Shown here: positions 23,556 through 33,094 of the stretch, piece after piece
How the letters are laid out: each line of letters begins with the position of its first letter
Numbering within the stretch: position 1 is the stretch's first letter
NCBI GenBank assembly: GCA_900769535.1
Contig: CAAGHB010000108.1
Coordinates: 1-44,582, forward strand
Direction: 5' to 3'
DNA length: 44,582 nt
Source: Clostridia bacterium
Lineage (GTDB): Bacteria > Bacillota > Clostridia > Oscillospirales > Acutalibacteraceae
The notes under the pieces: model-generated
The model's database searches: none
Told to the model about the DNA's origin: nothing
What the model saw: only the letters and a program-made list of their open reading frames with translations
Position numbers and translations under genes: made by a program

Positions 23556-25532
23556 TCAGAGCATTTCATAAAGCTCATCTTCGTTTATAATTTTTATATC
23601 AAGAATTTTTGCCTTTGCAAGCTTACTTCCTGCGCTTTCTCCCGCAAGCAGATAGTCGGTATTACGCGATACTGACGAGGCAACCTTGCCTCCGTTTTTT
23701 TCAATAATTTCGGTAGCTTCATCACGCGAAAGTGAAGGAAGAACACCTGTAATAACGAATGTAAGCCCTGCAAGCGCAGTATTTTTCACCGATATATCCT
23801 GACTTAATGACACTCCGTATCCGCCAAGTCGATTTATATATTCCTTTGTCTGCGGTAATGAAAAATACTCAATGACAGATTTTGACATAATTTCGCCAAA
23901 GCCGTCAATAGAATTTACCTCGTCAAATGTTGCCCGCATAATCGCATCAATGCTTCCGAATTTTTCGGCAAGCAGCTTTGCTGCTCTTTTTCCTATATGG
24001 CGAATACCAAGTGCAATTATAAGGCGATAAAGTTCATTATTCTTAGACCCTTCAATAGCGCTGATTATATTATTTGCCGACCTCTCGCCAAGTCGCTCTA
24101 ACGATGCCAACTGATGCACTTCGAGCGCATAAATATCAGCAGGTGTTTTTACAAGTCCGCTATCTGCGAGCTGGTCAATAACTGCCTCGCCGAGTCCTTC
24201 GATATCCATAGCGTCTCGTGAAGCAAAGTGAATAAGATTACGGCGTAATTGCGCAGGGCAATCGGTATTTGTGCATCTAAGCGCCGCTTCGTCAATGTCA
24301 CGGAACACACTTGCTCCGCAGGAAGGACAAACGGCCGGCATTGAATATTTTATTGAAAATTCGTCATGTTTTACCGATGCAACAACCTCGGGTATGATAT
24401 CTCCCGCTTTTCTGACTAAAATAGTGTCGCCGATACGAATATCCTTTTCAGCTATGAAATCCTCGTTATGCAAAACAGCGCGCGAAACCGACGTACCTGC
24501 AAGCATTATCGGGTCAAATACAGCGGTAGGAGTCAGTACACCGGTTCTTCCTACGTTGATTTCAATTTCGCGAAGAACGGTTTCCTTTTCCTCAGGCGGA
24601 TACTTATAGGCAATCGCCCATTTAGGAAATTTTGACGTACTGCCTATTCCTACTCGGTCATTTAGGTTATTAACCTTAATTACCGCACCGTCAATATCAA
24701 AGGGAAGCTCACCTCTTATACTGCCGATTCGGTTAATTTCGTCAATCGCCTCGTCAATGCTGCCGCATTCCTTGTAAAAAGGAAGGGTTTTTAAGCCAAG
24801 CGATTTTATATAATCAAGCGATTCAATATGATTTTCAATTTTCTTACCGTTTATCTGCTGAACGTTGAACAGGAAAATATCAAGTTCGCGTGAAGCAGTA
24901 ATTTTCGGGTCCTTTTGTCTAAGCGCACCTGCTGCGGCGTTTCGTGGATTTTTAGCAGGTTTTTCGCCTTTATTCTCCTGACTTGCAACCAATTTAAAAA
25001 AGCTGTCATGGGGCATATAAACCTCTCCGCGAACCTCTAAAAATTCGGGTGCGTTATCTATATGAAGCGGAATTGAGCGAATGGTACGTAAATTTGATGT
25101 AACGTTTTCGCCGACTAATCCGTCTCCTCGCGTAGAACCTCTTATAAGCTCACCGTTAGCATATTCGAGCGATACCGAAAGTCCGTCGATTTTCGGTTCA
25201 ACTGAATAGACGACGTTATCAATAAGCCCCCGTATACGATTATCAAAATCGCGGAGCTCATCAAAGCTGAATGCATCCTGTAAGCTTTCCATCTGAATCT
25301 TGTGTACAACCGATTCAAATTTGCCCGATGCCTTTCCGCCGACACGCTGGGTTGGAGAGGACGGAATAACCAAAACAGGATACTTTGTTTCAAGGTCGAT
25401 AAGTTCATTCATAAACAAATCGTACTCGTAGTCGCCAATTTCGGGTGAATCTTCGACATAGTATTTATAATTATGATATTCAAGGAGCTTTCTTAATTCG
25501 CGAACACGTTGCTGTGCTGAATGAAAATCCAT
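23556..25532 (-). CDS. ligA: NAD-dependent DNA ligase LigA
   Basis: Seals nicks in DNA during replication and repair, using NAD+. It has 658 residues and a complete domain order: Ia domain (YYVEDSPEIGDYEYD, about 24-38), adenylation motif EPKIDG with lysine 114, OB fold, a four-cysteine zinc finger (CPSCG...CTNTDC, about 402-424), helix-hairpin-helix repeats and a C-terminal BRCT domain from about 580. The start has AGGTGTTATT upstream. It heads the operon running to ispH. Confidence 0.96.
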   Translation of the reverse strand: MDFHSAQQRVRELRKLLEYHNYKYYVEDSPEIGDYEYDLFMNELIDLETKYPVLVIPSSPTQRVGGKASGKFESVVHKIQMESLQDAFSFDELRDFDNRIRGLIDNVVYSVEPKIDGLSVSLEYANGELIRGSTRGDGLVGENVTSNLRTIRSIPLHIDNAPEFLEVRGEVYMPHDSFFKLVASQENKGEKPAKNPRNAAAGALRQKDPKITASRELDIFLFNVQQINGKKIENHIESLDYIKSLGLKTLPFYKECGSIDEAIDEINRIGSIRGELPFDIDGAVIKVNNLNDRVGIGSTSKFPKWAIAYKYPPEEKETVLREIEINVGRTGVLTPTAVFDPIMLAGTSVSRAVLHNEDFIAEKDIRIGDTILVRKAGDIIPEVVASVKHDEFSIKYSMPAVCPSCGASVFRDIDEAALRCTNTDCPAQLRRNLIHFASRDAMDIEGLGEAVIDQLADSGLVKTPADIYALEVHQLASLERLGERSANNIISAIEGSKNNELYRLIIALGIRHIGKRAAKLLAEKFGSIDAIMRATFDEVNSIDGFGEIMSKSVIEYFSLPQTKEYINRLGGYGVSLSQDISVKNTALAGLTFVITGVLPSLSRDEATEIIEKNGGKVASSVSRNTDYLLAGESAGSKLAKAKILDIKIINEDELYEML

Positions 25533-25597
25533 AATAACACCTACTTTTTATAATCTTTTACATTATAACACAACCATTTTCATTTTTCATCTATTTT

Positions 25598-26224
25598 TCA
25601 ATAATTTTTTATAATATCTGCATAAGTTTCAGGAACGGAGCCAACTATTACAGTTTCTGCTATGCAGCATTCATTTTTAACACTACTGCTGAGTCTTTTA
25701 CCAAGAGTAATTACACTGATTTCTACCTCGGTTTTGACTATAATTCGATGACACGTCTGGTTAATTCCCGCCGACTTAAATTCACTGATAATGTCGGTAA
25801 CTGCGCAACCGCCAAACTGAACAGAAACGTTTATTTCGGGCCCGTTTCCCGAAAGATAGTCGCTACCCGTGAACGTACCGAGAGGAATTCCAACCTCTGT
25901 GACCTCATATTTCGATATGTACTCATTTATATCCTTGATTAAATAGGATTTAAGAAGATTAATTTGCGCTGAATTGGTTTCAATCGACCTAACGTTTCCG
26001 CTATCGTCATATTTTATATACACCATATCGTCATACTCAATTCCCGACTCTGTCGCCGACCTATACAACGACTCGTTAATTATGTTTTGCACCGTTAATT
26101 CAGAATGCTTTAATGCAACTTTACCCGTCATTGAAGCGCAATACAAATCGAAAAATACGAATAATCCAACTGAAAATATAACTAAAATTATAAACATTCG
26201 CTTAATTTTTTTAAAAATTCTCAT
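25598..26224 (-). CDS. yunB: sporulation protein YunB
   Basis: This 208-residue protein has one N-terminal membrane segment (about 10-30). The features that identify YunB are NIINESLY, IPLGTFTGSDYLSGNGPEI (about 112-130), the AGINQTCHRI block (about 152-161) and the ending CCIAETVIVGSVPETY. YunB is needed for normal sporulation in B. subtilis; its molecular role is unclear. A strong GAGGTGAG site precedes the start. It lies after spoIVA, separated by a terminator, and 65 bases before ligA. Confidence 0.85.
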   Translation of the reverse strand: MRIFKKIKRMFIILVIFSVGLFVFFDLYCASMTGKVALKHSELTVQNIINESLYRSATESGIEYDDMVYIKYDDSGNVRSIETNSAQINLLKSYLIKDINEYISKYEVTEVGIPLGTFTGSDYLSGNGPEINVSVQFGGCAVTDIISEFKSAGINQTCHRIIVKTEVEISVITLGKRLSSSVKNECCIAETVIVGSVPETYADIIKNY

Positions 26225-26270
26225 TTTCTCACCTCATTATATATTATTAAGAATGAGAAAATTCGGTGAA

Positions 26271-26305
26271 AAAAAGAGCGCCTAAATAATCAGGCACTCT
26301 TTTAA
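26271..26305 (-). terminator. terminator of spoIVA
   Basis: On the minus strand GAGTGCCT pairs with AGGCGCTC (one G-T pair) and is followed by a long T-run. It directly follows spoIVA. Confidence 0.8.
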
Positions 26306-26308
26306 TAT

Positions 26309-27787
26309 TTATAAAATTATACAAATAAGTCCGCTGCAACCTTCGTTTATAACCTGCTCTATCGTTTCTTGGAGTCGCATACGTGCGTCAGCAGGCATTC
26401 TTGCAAGCTTTGTATGCAGTCCTTCATTAACAAGGTCATTAAGCGATTTTCCGAATATGTTCGAGTCCCAAATCTTAACCGGGTCCTCCTCAAATTCTTT
26501 TAGCAAGTACATTACCAAGTCCTCCGACTGCTTTTCACTTCCGACAATGGGACTTACCTCGGTTTTGATATTTGCTTTCATCATGTGGATTGACGGAGCG
26601 CTCGCACGGAGTCGAACCCCGTACCTGCCACCCTGCTTAACGATTTCTGGTTCTTCAAGCGACAGCTCCTCGATTTCAGGCATTACTATTCCGTAGCCGG
26701 TTGCCTCAACCTCATCAAGAGCATTTTTAACCCTCTGATACTCCTTAAACGATTTTGCAAGACTGATTATCGTTTCAATTATATCTCTGTCGCTCGAAAT
26801 CGAAAGTCCCGTCAATTCGTTTAGTATTGTATAGAAGAATGACTTGTCAAGCTCAACCTCAGCTTCAGCGGCACCTGTACCCATATCTATATTTAATTTA
26901 GATACAGAAATAATATTCTCAATTTGCTTTATACGCTCGATAAAATCAGCTATGTCGGATATTTTCGATACTCCGGCAGCAATAGCGTGAATTTCAGAAT
27001 AGAGTGTTTTCTTAAACCAATGGTCTTTATCAATGCTGTTAAACCAATAAGGGAGTTTGAGCGAAATATTTGATATTGGAAACTCTTTTAGCAGCTTAGC
27101 TAAAATATTTTTAATCTCGTTTTCATCTAAGTCGAGACAATTTATCGGTAAAACGGTCGTTGAATACTTTTCGCTTAATCTATCGGCTAATTCCGCGGAC
27201 TCCTTTGAATCAGGATACATACAATTAAGAAGTACTACAAAGGGCTTATTTATCGCCTTTAATTCACTAATTACCCTTTCCTCTGCCTCCTCGTATTCTT
27301 CACGGGAAATTTCGCCGATGCTTGAATCGGTTGTGATTACCAAACCGATTGTAGAATGTTCGTTTATAACCTTTTGTGTACCGATTTCGGCGGCCATATT
27401 AAAAGGTACGGGTTCATCAAACCAAGGAGTTGCAACCATTCGAGGCATTTCATTTTCAATATATCCAAGTGCGCTCGGAACTATGTAACCAACGCAATCG
27501 ATTAAACGCACACGAAGATTTATGCTGTCCTCCAAGGTTATTTCTGCCGCAGATTCGGGAATAAACTTTGGTTCAGTAGTCATTATCGTTCTGCCGGCAG
27601 AGGATTGAGGCAACTCATCATTTGCCCTTTCTCGCTTTGTTTTATCTTCAATATTAGGTAATACAAGGGAGTCCATAAACCTTTTAATAAAGGTTGATTT
27701 ACCTGTTCTTACAGGTCCTACAACTCCAATATAAATATCTCCGCCGGTTCGTGCTGCTATATCCTTATAAATATTTGATGTTGGCAT
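26309..27787 (-). CDS. spoIVA: stage IV sporulation protein A (SpoIVA)
   Basis: SpoIVA is the ATPase that polymerises on the forespore surface as the base layer of the coat. The 492 residues (the same length as in B. subtilis) carry a TRAFAC-type ATP-binding core: Walker A GPVRTGKST at 24-32, VRLIDCVGYIVPSA as Walker B/sensor region, and LLNCMYPDSKESAELAD. I place the start at ATG 27787 (MPTSNIYKDI) with GGAGG upstream; the longer frame is not supported by an RBS. The C-terminal end CSGLICIIL is as expected for the family. A sigma-E-like promoter lies at 27822-27851. Confidence 0.95.
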   Translation of the reverse strand: MPTSNIYKDIAARTGGDIYIGVVGPVRTGKSTFIKRFMDSLVLPNIEDKTKRERANDELPQSSAGRTIMTTEPKFIPESAAEITLEDSINLRVRLIDCVGYIVPSALGYIENEMPRMVATPWFDEPVPFNMAAEIGTQKVINEHSTIGLVITTDSSIGEISREEYEEAEERVISELKAINKPFVVLLNCMYPDSKESAELADRLSEKYSTTVLPINCLDLDENEIKNILAKLLKEFPISNISLKLPYWFNSIDKDHWFKKTLYSEIHAIAAGVSKISDIADFIERIKQIENIISVSKLNIDMGTGAAEAEVELDKSFFYTILNELTGLSISSDRDIIETIISLAKSFKEYQRVKNALDEVEATGYGIVMPEIEELSLEEPEIVKQGGRYGVRLRASAPSIHMMKANIKTEVSPIVGSEKQSEDLVMYLLKEFEEDPVKIWDSNIFGKSLNDLVNEGLHTKLARMPADARMRLQETIEQVINEGCSGLICIIL

Positions 27788-27821
27788 GAAATTTTCCTCC
27801 GTCACTTCATTTGTTTGTAAA

Positions 27822-27851
27822 TCAATATGATATATGAGCCAAAAATATGAC
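27822..27851 (-). promoter_or_regulatory. possible sigma-E promoter of spoIVA
   Basis: On the minus strand GTCATATT (27844-27851) is separated by 14 bases from CATATTGA (27822-27829). The -35 fits the sigma-E consensus well, the -10 (CATACAnT) only partly. Confidence 0.4.
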
Positions 27852-27944
27852 AAGCAACAAAATTTACTTGAAAACAAATTTTTATATTGCCTATATATTT
27901 AATTTTGATTATAATTAACTCATAAAACTAATGCGGAGGAAAAA

Positions 27945-28640
27945 ATGAAAAGATTACTTGCCTTATTACTATGTCTGATAATCACTCTTCCTATTTATTC
28001 CTGTTCGGAAACAGAAAATAATAATAATTCTGATAATTCATCAAATGAAAGTGTCACCGAAAACGGTTTAAAAGAAGCGGAAAATAAATTTAACAAGCTC
28101 GAACTTAAACCCGATAACTTTTTATCACTGACAAGCGAAACCGACCTTACCGATATGTTTTCGACCTCTTTCCTTGAAAAAACATATTCGTTTGAGCTTA
28201 GCAAGGCAAATGCCGAAAAGCTGCTTAAAGAAAAGTTGGACGAATTTACTAAGGATAAAAAAACAAATTTAGAAAAGGCAACTGCCTGCTACGATTGGAT
28301 AATCAAAAATGTAAATTATCACGATTATGGGTTCAGCAACTGGGTCAGTCTTATCGTTATATTAAACGATAATGAGGGTAATCCCTTCGACTTTGCTTTT
28401 GCCTATTATGCTATGCTCCGTTACATAGGAATTGATGCAAAACTTGAAAAGGGTTTCCGTTCACTCGAAGTCGGAGGAAACAGCATGCATAGCTGGGTTA
28501 CGGTAGAAATGGACGGAGTCAAATATTATTTTGACCCCTTTACCGATAATAACAACGCTGAACTTAAAGGTATAGATACCTGCTACGATTGCTTCCTTAA
28601 AACCGAAGAAGAGGTTGGATATAGATATATTGAGAACTAA
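27945..28640 (+). CDS. lipoprotein with degenerate transglutaminase-like domain
   Basis: A 231-residue predicted lipoprotein (hydrophobic N-terminus, IYSC with cysteine 20; tyrosine at -2 is unusual). After an Asn/Ser-rich spacer, residues about 85-210 follow the transglutaminase-core pattern: KATACYDWIIKNVNY, AFAYYAMLRYIGIDAKLEKG, MHSWVTVEMDG, YYFDPFTD. His182 and Asp197 of the triad are kept. The catalytic cysteine position in the GxCxDxA context reads GNPFDFA, with Pro147 in its place, so the enzyme is probably inactive and may bind peptides or glycans. GGAGG precedes the ATG. It is divergent from spoIVA and ends at a shared terminator. Confidence 0.72.
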   Translation: MKRLLALLLCLIITLPIYSCSETENNNNSDNSSNESVTENGLKEAENKFNKLELKPDNFLSLTSETDLTDMFSTSFLEKTYSFELSKANAEKLLKEKLDEFTKDKKTNLEKATACYDWIIKNVNYHDYGFSNWVSLIVILNDNEGNPFDFAFAYYAMLRYIGIDAKLEKGFRSLEVGGNSMHSWVTVEMDGVKYYFDPFTDNNNAELKGIDTCYDCFLKTEEEVGYRYIEN

Positions 28641-28651
28641 AAATAAATATT

Positions 28652-28688
28652 AAAAAACACCGACAGATTAGGTCTGTCGGTGTTTTTA
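28652..28688. terminator. bidirectional terminator between the lipoprotein gene and gdhA
   Basis: AACACCGACAGA and TCTGTCGGTGTT form a 12-bp stem around TTAGG with A/T runs on both sides. Confidence 0.92.
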
Positions 28689-28706
28689 TTTATGTTATTT
28701 TCTGTA

Positions 28707-30059
28707 TTAGTATGCTACGCCCTGAGCAATCATAGCGTCTGCAACCTTTTCAAATCCGGCAATATTAGCGCCTGCAACGAGGTCGCCATCCATACCGTAC
28801 TTCTTAGCTGCTTCATACGAATTCTTAAAGATGTCAGCCATAATCTGCTTGAGCTTAGCGTCAACCTCTTCTGCTGTCCAGCTGTAACGCATTGAGTTCT
28901 GGCTCATTTCGAGACCGGAAACTGCAACACCGCCGGCGTTAACTGCCTTTGAAGGAGCGATAACAGCGCCACTTGCCTTAATGATAGCCATAGCTGCTTC
29001 TGTTGTAGGCATATTAGCAACTTCGACATAATATTTTACGCCGTTTGCTACGATGTTCTTTGCATCAGCTTCGCCAACCTCGTTCTGAGTAGCGCAAGGC
29101 ATAACAACGTCAACCTTCTGCTCCCAAGGTCTCTTACCTGCAAAGAACTGAACGCCGAACTTATCAGCATAGTCCTGAACCTTGTCACGACCGGAATTAC
29201 GCATTTCGAGCATATAGTCAATCTTTTCATCGGTATTGATACCGTCGGGATCGTAAACGTAGCCGTCAGGACCGGAAATTGTAACAACCTTACCACCGAG
29301 TTCGTTAATCTTCTTAACTGTACCCCAAGCAACGTTACCAAAGCCCGAAACTGCAAATGTCTTTCCTACGATGGTTTCGCCAAATGATTTGAGCATTTCT
29401 GCCGTATAGTAAACGGCGCCGTAACCGGTAGCTTCAGGACGGATAAGTGAACCGCCGTAAGCAATTCCCTTACCGGTGAGAACGCCGGTAAACTCATTAC
29501 GAAGTCTCTTATACTGGCCGTACATATATCCAACCTCACGAGCGCCTACGCCGATGTCTCCGGCAGGTACGTCTGTGTTAGCGCCGATATGCTTTGAAAG
29601 CTCGGTCATAAAGCTCTGGCAGAAACGCATGATTTCGCCGTTGCTGCGACCTCTCGGGTCAAAGTCGGAACCGCCCTTACCGCCACCCATGGGGAGACCT
29701 GTAAGACTGTTCTTAAATGTCTGTTCAAAGCCCAAGAACTTGATGATAGATGCGTTTACAGAGGGATGTAAACGGATACCGCCCTTGTACGGACCGATAG
29801 CCGAGTTAAACTGAACACGGTAGCCACGGTTAACCTGAACCTTACCGTTATCATCAACCCATGATACGCGGAAGCTAATCATACGTTCGGGTTCAACGAT
29901 ACGTTCCATAACGCCGTTTTCTTCAAACTTTGAATCCTTCTCAATTACGGGCTCGAGAGATTCAAAAACCTCTCTTACTGTTTGCAAAAATTCGTTTTCG
30001 CCGGGATTGCGAGCTTCAACCTGTTCGTAAACTCGCTGTAAGTAAGCTGACTTAAACAT
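28707..30059 (-). CDS. gdhA: glutamate dehydrogenase (probably NADP-specific)
   Basis: Interconverts 2-oxoglutarate plus ammonium and glutamate. It has 450 residues, the length of the bacterial NADP-type hexameric enzyme. The catalytic lysine lies in PMGGGKGGSDFDP (Lys128), the substrate segment GPYKGGIRLHP is at 89-99, and the nucleotide fold is FAVSGFGNVAWG at about 237-248. GGAGGAATG lies upstream of the start. It is a single-gene unit with its own promoter and terminator. Cofactor choice is inferred from overall family resemblance, not from a tested motif. Confidence 0.94.
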   Translation of the reverse strand: MFKSAYLQRVYEQVEARNPGENEFLQTVREVFESLEPVIEKDSKFEENGVMERIVEPERMISFRVSWVDDNGKVQVNRGYRVQFNSAIGPYKGGIRLHPSVNASIIKFLGFEQTFKNSLTGLPMGGGKGGSDFDPRGRSNGEIMRFCQSFMTELSKHIGANTDVPAGDIGVGAREVGYMYGQYKRLRNEFTGVLTGKGIAYGGSLIRPEATGYGAVYYTAEMLKSFGETIVGKTFAVSGFGNVAWGTVKKINELGGKVVTISGPDGYVYDPDGINTDEKIDYMLEMRNSGRDKVQDYADKFGVQFFAGKRPWEQKVDVVMPCATQNEVGEADAKNIVANGVKYYVEVANMPTTEAAMAIIKASGAVIAPSKAVNAGGVAVSGLEMSQNSMRYSWTAEEVDAKLKQIMADIFKNSYEAAKKYGMDGDLVAGANIAGFEKVADAMIAQGVAY

Positions 30060-30121
30060 TGATTCATTCCTCCAAAAATTATATTCTTACACATTATATA
30101 AGAACATGAAAAATATATTAA

Positions 30122-30150
30122 AGAATACTACCAAATACGACATTCGTCAA
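30122..30150 (-). promoter_or_regulatory. sigma-A promoter of gdhA
   Basis: On the minus strand TTGACG (30145-30150), 17-base spacer, TATTCT (30122-30127), about 60 bases before the start codon. Confidence 0.6.
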
Positions 30151-30224
30151 TAGAAAAATACAAATTTTCGCCAAAAAAATTGTTTTTTTCACCATGAAAA
30201 CCGTATCCGGCAAGCATTAAATAA

Positions 30225-31319
30225 TCATACATTAAATCTAAACAGAACTATGTCTCCGTCCTTCATAATATAATCCTTACCTTCTGAACGGACAAGACCC
30301 TTTTCTTTAGCAGCGTTCATCGAGCCGCAATTCATCAAATCGTCAAAGGAAACAACCTCTGCCCTGATAAATCCACGCTCAAAATCCGTGTGAATTTTTC
30401 CTGCTGCCTGAGGTGCTTTTGTGCCGTTTTTAATAGTCCAGGCGCGAACCTCGGGCTGACCTGCCGTTAAGTAAGAAATGAGTCCGAGAAGCGAATAACA
30501 CTTACTGATAAGACGGTCAAGTCCGGACTGTTCCAAGCCGATTTCTTCAAGGAACATTGACTTTTCATCATCAGACATATCGCTTATCTGTGCCTCCAAT
30601 TCAGCACAAATGGGCAGACATTCCGCCTTTTCCTCCTCGGCAAGTTGCTTTATTTTAATATAACGCTCATTACCGTCAATACCGCTCGAAAAATCATCTT
30701 CGCTCATATTACAAGCGTAAATAACCGGTTTCGACGAAAGAAGCGCAGTAGTTGCAATAACCTCATCGCCGAGCTCGTCACGTTCAATCGAACGAGCCGG
30801 TTTACCTGACTCTAAATGAGCATAAAGACGCTTTAAAAAATCAAGCTCAGCTTGAAGCGATTTATCGCCTTTAAGCGCCTTTGTTGTTTTGTCAATTCGG
30901 CGCTGAACCATCTCCATATCGGAAAATACAAGCTCTAAATTTATAATTTCAATGTCGCGCATCGGGTCAACTGAACCCTCAACGTGAATAATATCAGTGC
31001 TGTCAAAGCAACGAACAACATGAACAATAGCATCGACCTCTCGGATGTTAGAAAGAAATTTATTTCCAAGTCCTTCACCCTTTGACGCACCCTTAACAAG
31101 TCCTGCAATATCAACAAATTCAATCGTTGCAGGGGTAAATTTCACCGGATTGTACATTTCCTTCAAGCTTTCGAGACGCTTATCCGGCACAGAAACAATA
31201 CCAACGTTAGGTTCAATGGTGCAAAAAGGATAGTTAGCCGATTGGGCTCCCGCATTTGTTATTGCGTTAAAAAGGGTGGATTTACCGACGTTTGGGAGTC
31301 CTACCATTCCAAGTTTCAT
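30225..31319 (-). CDS. ychF: ribosome-binding ATPase YchF
   Basis: YchF is a conserved Obg-family P-loop protein that prefers ATP and binds ribosomes. The 364 residues have the G1 motif GLPNVGKST (7-15), FCTIEPNVG (switch I region), VDIAGLVKGASKGEGLG (G3, about 67-83), NMSED in place of the GTP-specific NKxD, and the C-terminal TGS domain (RAWTIKNGTKAPQAAGKIHTDFERGFIRAEV). I chose ATG 31319 (MKLGMVGLPN), the invariant start of the family, with AAAGGAA upstream; the longer frame has no family support. Confidence 0.95.
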   Translation of the reverse strand: MKLGMVGLPNVGKSTLFNAITNAGAQSANYPFCTIEPNVGIVSVPDKRLESLKEMYNPVKFTPATIEFVDIAGLVKGASKGEGLGNKFLSNIREVDAIVHVVRCFDSTDIIHVEGSVDPMRDIEIINLELVFSDMEMVQRRIDKTTKALKGDKSLQAELDFLKRLYAHLESGKPARSIERDELGDEVIATTALLSSKPVIYACNMSEDDFSSGIDGNERYIKIKQLAEEEKAECLPICAELEAQISDMSDDEKSMFLEEIGLEQSGLDRLISKCYSLLGLISYLTAGQPEVRAWTIKNGTKAPQAAGKIHTDFERGFIRAEVVSFDDLMNCGSMNAAKEKGLVRSEGKDYIMKDGDIVLFRFNV

Positions 31320-31443
31320 TAAATAATCATTCCTTTTAAATTTATGTGGTAAAAAAACTGTATATTTTGTGACATTCAGACACAAAACAAATTATTTGAA
31401 TAGGTTTGTACTAAAATTAAATAAACAAAATCAGGAGAAAACT

Positions 31444-31860
31444 ATGGATATAAAAGAACATAAAGAAAGAGTTGATAAAGCTACTGAAAGATGGCTTTTA
31501 TTAACCATTTTTATAATTTTTGCAGTAATGCTTACCCTTTCTGCATTAAAAGCTCCAAAAAGCTTCTTCAACAAATATTCATATAAGGATAATTTAGGTT
31601 ATTCGAACGATACCGATGACTATGTAAAACAGGCGGAAGAACTGCTGAAAAGCGGCGAGGTCAATAATGGAAAGATAAACATAAATCTTGCATCATTAGA
31701 GACGCTAAAATCGCTCACAGGTATCGGAGATGTAAAAGCGCAAGCAATTATCGACTACCGAAATCAAAACGGAAATTTCAAAACCATAGATGAAGTTCTA
31801 AACGTGAAAGGTATCGGCGAAAAGACCTTTGATAAAATTAAGGACGCAATTACCGTTTGA
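31444..31860 (+). CDS. ComEA-like membrane-anchored helix-hairpin-helix protein
   Basis: A 138-residue protein with one membrane segment (about 17-36) and a ComEA-type double helix-hairpin-helix DNA-binding domain (78-138: ININLASLETL, TGIGDVKAQAI, VKGIGEKTF). ComEA binds incoming DNA during natural transformation, but no comEC or other competence gene is in this window, and similar proteins exist without proven competence. ATG 31444 is chosen for the AGGAGA about 6 bases upstream. It is divergent from ychF, and its last 11 bases overlap the end of the converging flavoprotein gene. Confidence 0.82.
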   Translation: MDIKEHKERVDKATERWLLLTIFIIFAVMLTLSALKAPKSFFNKYSYKDNLGYSNDTDDYVKQAEELLKSGEVNNGKININLASLETLKSLTGIGDVKAQAIIDYRNQNGNFKTIDEVLNVKGIGEKTFDKIKDAITV

Positions 31861-33076
31861 CTGAATTAGCAACAGATATTCCTGCTTTATATCCGCTTGT
31901 CCAAGCCCATTGCAAATTAAATCCGCCGCAATCACCTGTTATATCAAGCACTTCTCCGCAGGAATAGAGCCCCTTGCATAGCTTTGATTGCATCGTAGAG
32001 ACGTCAAAACTACCAAGTTCTATTCCGCCACCGGTTACCTGCGCATATTCAAATCCGCGTACTCCCGTAATTTTAAGTCTGAATTTCTTTATCTGTCCTG
32101 CAATGGACCTTATATTTTTTTCAGTTAAGGTTGATGCTGAATCGGAAAGTTGAAGTCCGGCCGACTTTACAACAGTTTGACCGATTCTCTTATTCAACAT
32201 CCCGGTAAACAGGTTTTCCAACCTGTCATCATATACCGAATCCATTCGGTTTTTAATCAGCAAAACGACGTCATCATAATCGTATTCAGGCATAAAATCA
32301 ATAATAAAACTTCCGTCCACCTTCCCATTCAGCATTTGAGAAAGCTGCAAAACCGGCGGACCTGATAATCCGTATTCGGTGAAAAGAATTTCGCCGAATT
32401 CGGTTTTTTTATTTTCTCCGACAGTTAAGGTCAGGTTAACATCCGACTTTATGCCCTTTAATGCCTTTGTGAGAATAGTCTCGGTCTTTACCGCCGTAAT
32501 ACAGGGATATAACGGAGTGCAGGAGTGGCCAAATTCTTTGAGAAATACGTATCCGTCTTTGCATCCGCCAAGCTTGTCCGAAGCTGCGCCACCTGCGGCA
32601 ATAATTACGTTACACGATTGATATTGGGACGAATTAGATGAAATCTTGAAAATATCGCCGACCTTTTTTACGCCCTCCACCCTTTCGTTACAGTTGATTC
32701 GAACAGAAAGTCGGTCACACTCAAATCTGAGCGCATCAAGCACCGACGATGCCTGTAATGAATAGGGATAAACCTTACCGCCGTCCTCGGTTTTAAACAG
32801 CACTCCGATACTCTTAAAGAAATCCTCCGTCTGATCAGCCGAAAATCCCTCGAAATAGCTAAAAAAATCAGTATAAGAGGAAGAATAACGGTCAGCGCAA
32901 ATATCAGTATTTGTTATATTACAACGGCCGTTTCCTGTGTTTATTAACTTTTTTCCCACCCTGTCATTTTTTTCAATGACAAGGACACTCATATCGGGAT
33001 TATGCCTTTTTGCAGAAATGGCGGCAATTAAACCTGATGCACCTCCGCCTATAATGCAAACGTCATATACTGTCAT
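31850..33076 (-). CDS. second HI0933/BaiN-family FAD-dependent flavoprotein
   Basis: A 408-residue paralog of the 22335-23543 gene. The FAD-binding motif is IIGGGASGLIAA (9-20), with KKLINTGNGRCNITN at about 42-56 and GLYSCGEVLDITGDCGGFNLQWAWTSGYKAG at the end. The two copies share family motifs but differ clearly in the middle, so this is not a recent duplication. The reaction is unknown. GAGGAA precedes the start. It follows lysC after a hairpin without a T-run, and its end overlaps the ComEA-like gene on the other strand by 11 bases with no terminator between. Confidence 0.87.
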   Translation of the reverse strand: MTVYDVCIIGGGASGLIAAISAKRHNPDMSVLVIEKNDRVGKKLINTGNGRCNITNTDICADRYSSSYTDFFSYFEGFSADQTEDFFKSIGVLFKTEDGGKVYPYSLQASSVLDALRFECDRLSVRINCNERVEGVKKVGDIFKISSNSSQYQSCNVIIAAGGAASDKLGGCKDGYVFLKEFGHSCTPLYPCITAVKTETILTKALKGIKSDVNLTLTVGENKKTEFGEILFTEYGLSGPPVLQLSQMLNGKVDGSFIIDFMPEYDYDDVVLLIKNRMDSVYDDRLENLFTGMLNKRIGQTVVKSAGLQLSDSASTLTEKNIRSIAGQIKKFRLKITGVRGFEYAQVTGGGIELGSFDVSTMQSKLCKGLYSCGEVLDITGDCGGFNLQWAWTSGYKAGISVANSVKR

Positions 33077-33094
33077 AAATTCCTCACATAACGG

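Noticed and set aside
31444..31860. Evidence for a competence locus
   Set aside because: Only a single ComEA-like gene is present; no comEC, comF or pilin genes lie in the window.
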